The notes beneath the pieces were generated by a model. It had not been told where the DNA came from and did no database searches. It saw only the letters and a list, made by a program, of their open reading frames with translations. DNA of 64,000 bases, taken from NCBI GenBank assembly GCA_963838835.1, contig CAWITA010000023.1, positions 1 through 64,000 of the forward strand, in the 5' to 3' direction. A program made the position numbers and the translations under genes. The number at the start of each line of letters is the position of its first letter. Positions within the stretch are counted from its first letter, which is position 1. Below, piece by piece: positions 63,604 to 64,000 of this stretch. This DNA is from Bog-473 sp963838835. Its GTDB lineage: Bacteria > Actinomycetota > Acidimicrobiia > Acidimicrobiales > RAAP-2.

Positions 63604-64000
63604 TCACACCCCGCGCCGGAGGAAGTGCCGGTCGATCTCGTTGGCGTAGCTCTGCCCCAACGAATCGGCGTTGGCGCGGACCCACTCGCTCAGCTCGACC
63701 GATCCCGTGGCCGGGCCGCTCGTGTCGGCGAGCCCGTGGGCCATGGCCAGATACTCGTCACCCGTGAGGAGCACGTCGCGGAGGACGAAGCCGAGAGCCC
63801 ACGCCAGCGGCGGCACCAGCGCCCCGGGGACGCGGACGATCACGCTCCGACTTCCCACCGCCGTCCGGATGAGCCGCACCAGTTCCATGAACGTGGGCCG
63901 CTCGGGACCCACCGCGTCGGTGACCGTGTTGGCCCGGTCGGCTCCCGCCGCGACGGCGAGCGCCGCCAGGTCGTCGATGTGGACGGCGCGGATCCGGTAC
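63604..64000 (-). CDS. NAD(P)-dependent epimerase/reductase, C-terminal part (5' end outside window)
   Basis: The frame runs off the right edge. The visible 131 residues start RAVHIDDLAALAVAAGADRANTV, then FMELVRLIRTAVGSRSVIVRVP, LLTGDEYLAMAHGLADTSGPA and an RAND-type end. This matches the second half of NmrA/SDR-type nucleoside-diphosphate-sugar epimerase-like proteins, where the N-terminal NAD fold lies upstream. The stop is at 63604, convergent with the peptidase. Confidence 0.8.
   Translation of the reverse strand, partial: YRIRAVHIDDLAALAVAAGADRANTVTDAVGPERPTFMELVRLIRTAVGSRSVIVRVPGALVPPLAWALGFVLRDVLLTGDEYLAMAHGLADTSGPATGSVELSEWVRANADSLGQSYANEIDRHFLRRGV

Noticed and set aside
62646..63767. 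A 373-codon Arg-rich plus-strand frame
   Set aside because: It overlaps tadG and the peptidase in another frame and lacks any motif.

Overview
The window is a high-GC, gene-dense actinobacterial chromosome segment. An F420 enzyme (CofC) and a possible F420-dependent reductase, a fused PafB-PafC regulator, a secA-prfB-ftsE-ftsX block, a eukaryotic-type glutamine synthetase (GlnII) and a steroid/polyketide-style acyl-CoA set all fit Actinobacteria. The general character, many Mycobacterium-like enzymes without mycolic-acid genes, suggests class Acidimicrobiia, but this is inference only. I see no rRNA, tRNA, CRISPR array or prophage.

Layout. 1-5.7 kb: a dipeptide/oligopeptide ABC transporter (end of a solute-binding protein, two permeases, a fused double ATPase) beside a decayed second solute-binding protein. 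5.75-14.3 kb: rnhB, a GYD protein, an acyl-CoA synthetase, a GH38 alpha-mannosidase, a class III cyclase coupled to gpsA, and cofC. 14.3-18.1 kb: a lysine/alanine-repeat histone-like protein, then an isolated pair of conjugation-type genes (VirD4/TraG-like coupling ATPase and a short MobF relaxase) facing each other, with an AT-richer flank. 18.1-31.5 kb: Ddn-like oxidoreductase plus PafBC fusion, CtaG, an Erm-like methyltransferase, a carboxyltransferase, moaC, an FmdB-type zinc ribbon, TldD/TldE, a thioesterase, an MFS carrier and dxs. 31.6-40.2 kb: a nucleotidyltransferase and a four-gene minus-strand operon (FadE30-like, IpdF-like, FadD3-like, Zn-alcohol dehydrogenase) resembling the mycobacterial steroid C/D-ring (HIP) pathway. 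It is divergent from an amidohydrolase, a serine hydrolase and msrB, and a perfect 12-bp-arm palindrome lies between the two units. 40.2-45.8 kb: a tip-less SSB, an AT-rich 96-bp inverted-repeat element, a lipoprotein, a MerR regulator with a palindromic operator, a methyltransferase and a GT39-type membrane glycosyltransferase. 45.8-53 kb: ftsX, ftsE, prfB, secA (frame broken) and glnII. 53.3-63.6 kb: a Tad/Flp pilus locus (two Flp pilins, LuxR-type regulator, TadC, TadB, CpaF, CpaE, CpaB on minus; TadE, TadG, prepilin peptidase on plus). The window ends in a partial NAD-dependent epimerase.

The most interesting new signal is a short motif, 5'-ATAGG-N7-GACC-3', found four times in the promoter regions of the pilus genes: before each pilin and twice between cpaB and tadE. 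It always has the same orientation relative to the downstream gene and lies about 90-120 bp before its start. It looks like the operator of a shared pilus regulator. Several genes (secA, tadG, the prepilin peptidase, the second solute-binding protein) carry single-base frame breaks. The cluster of breaks at 62.4-63.5 kb, each returning to a sensible frame, looks more like sequence error than decay.
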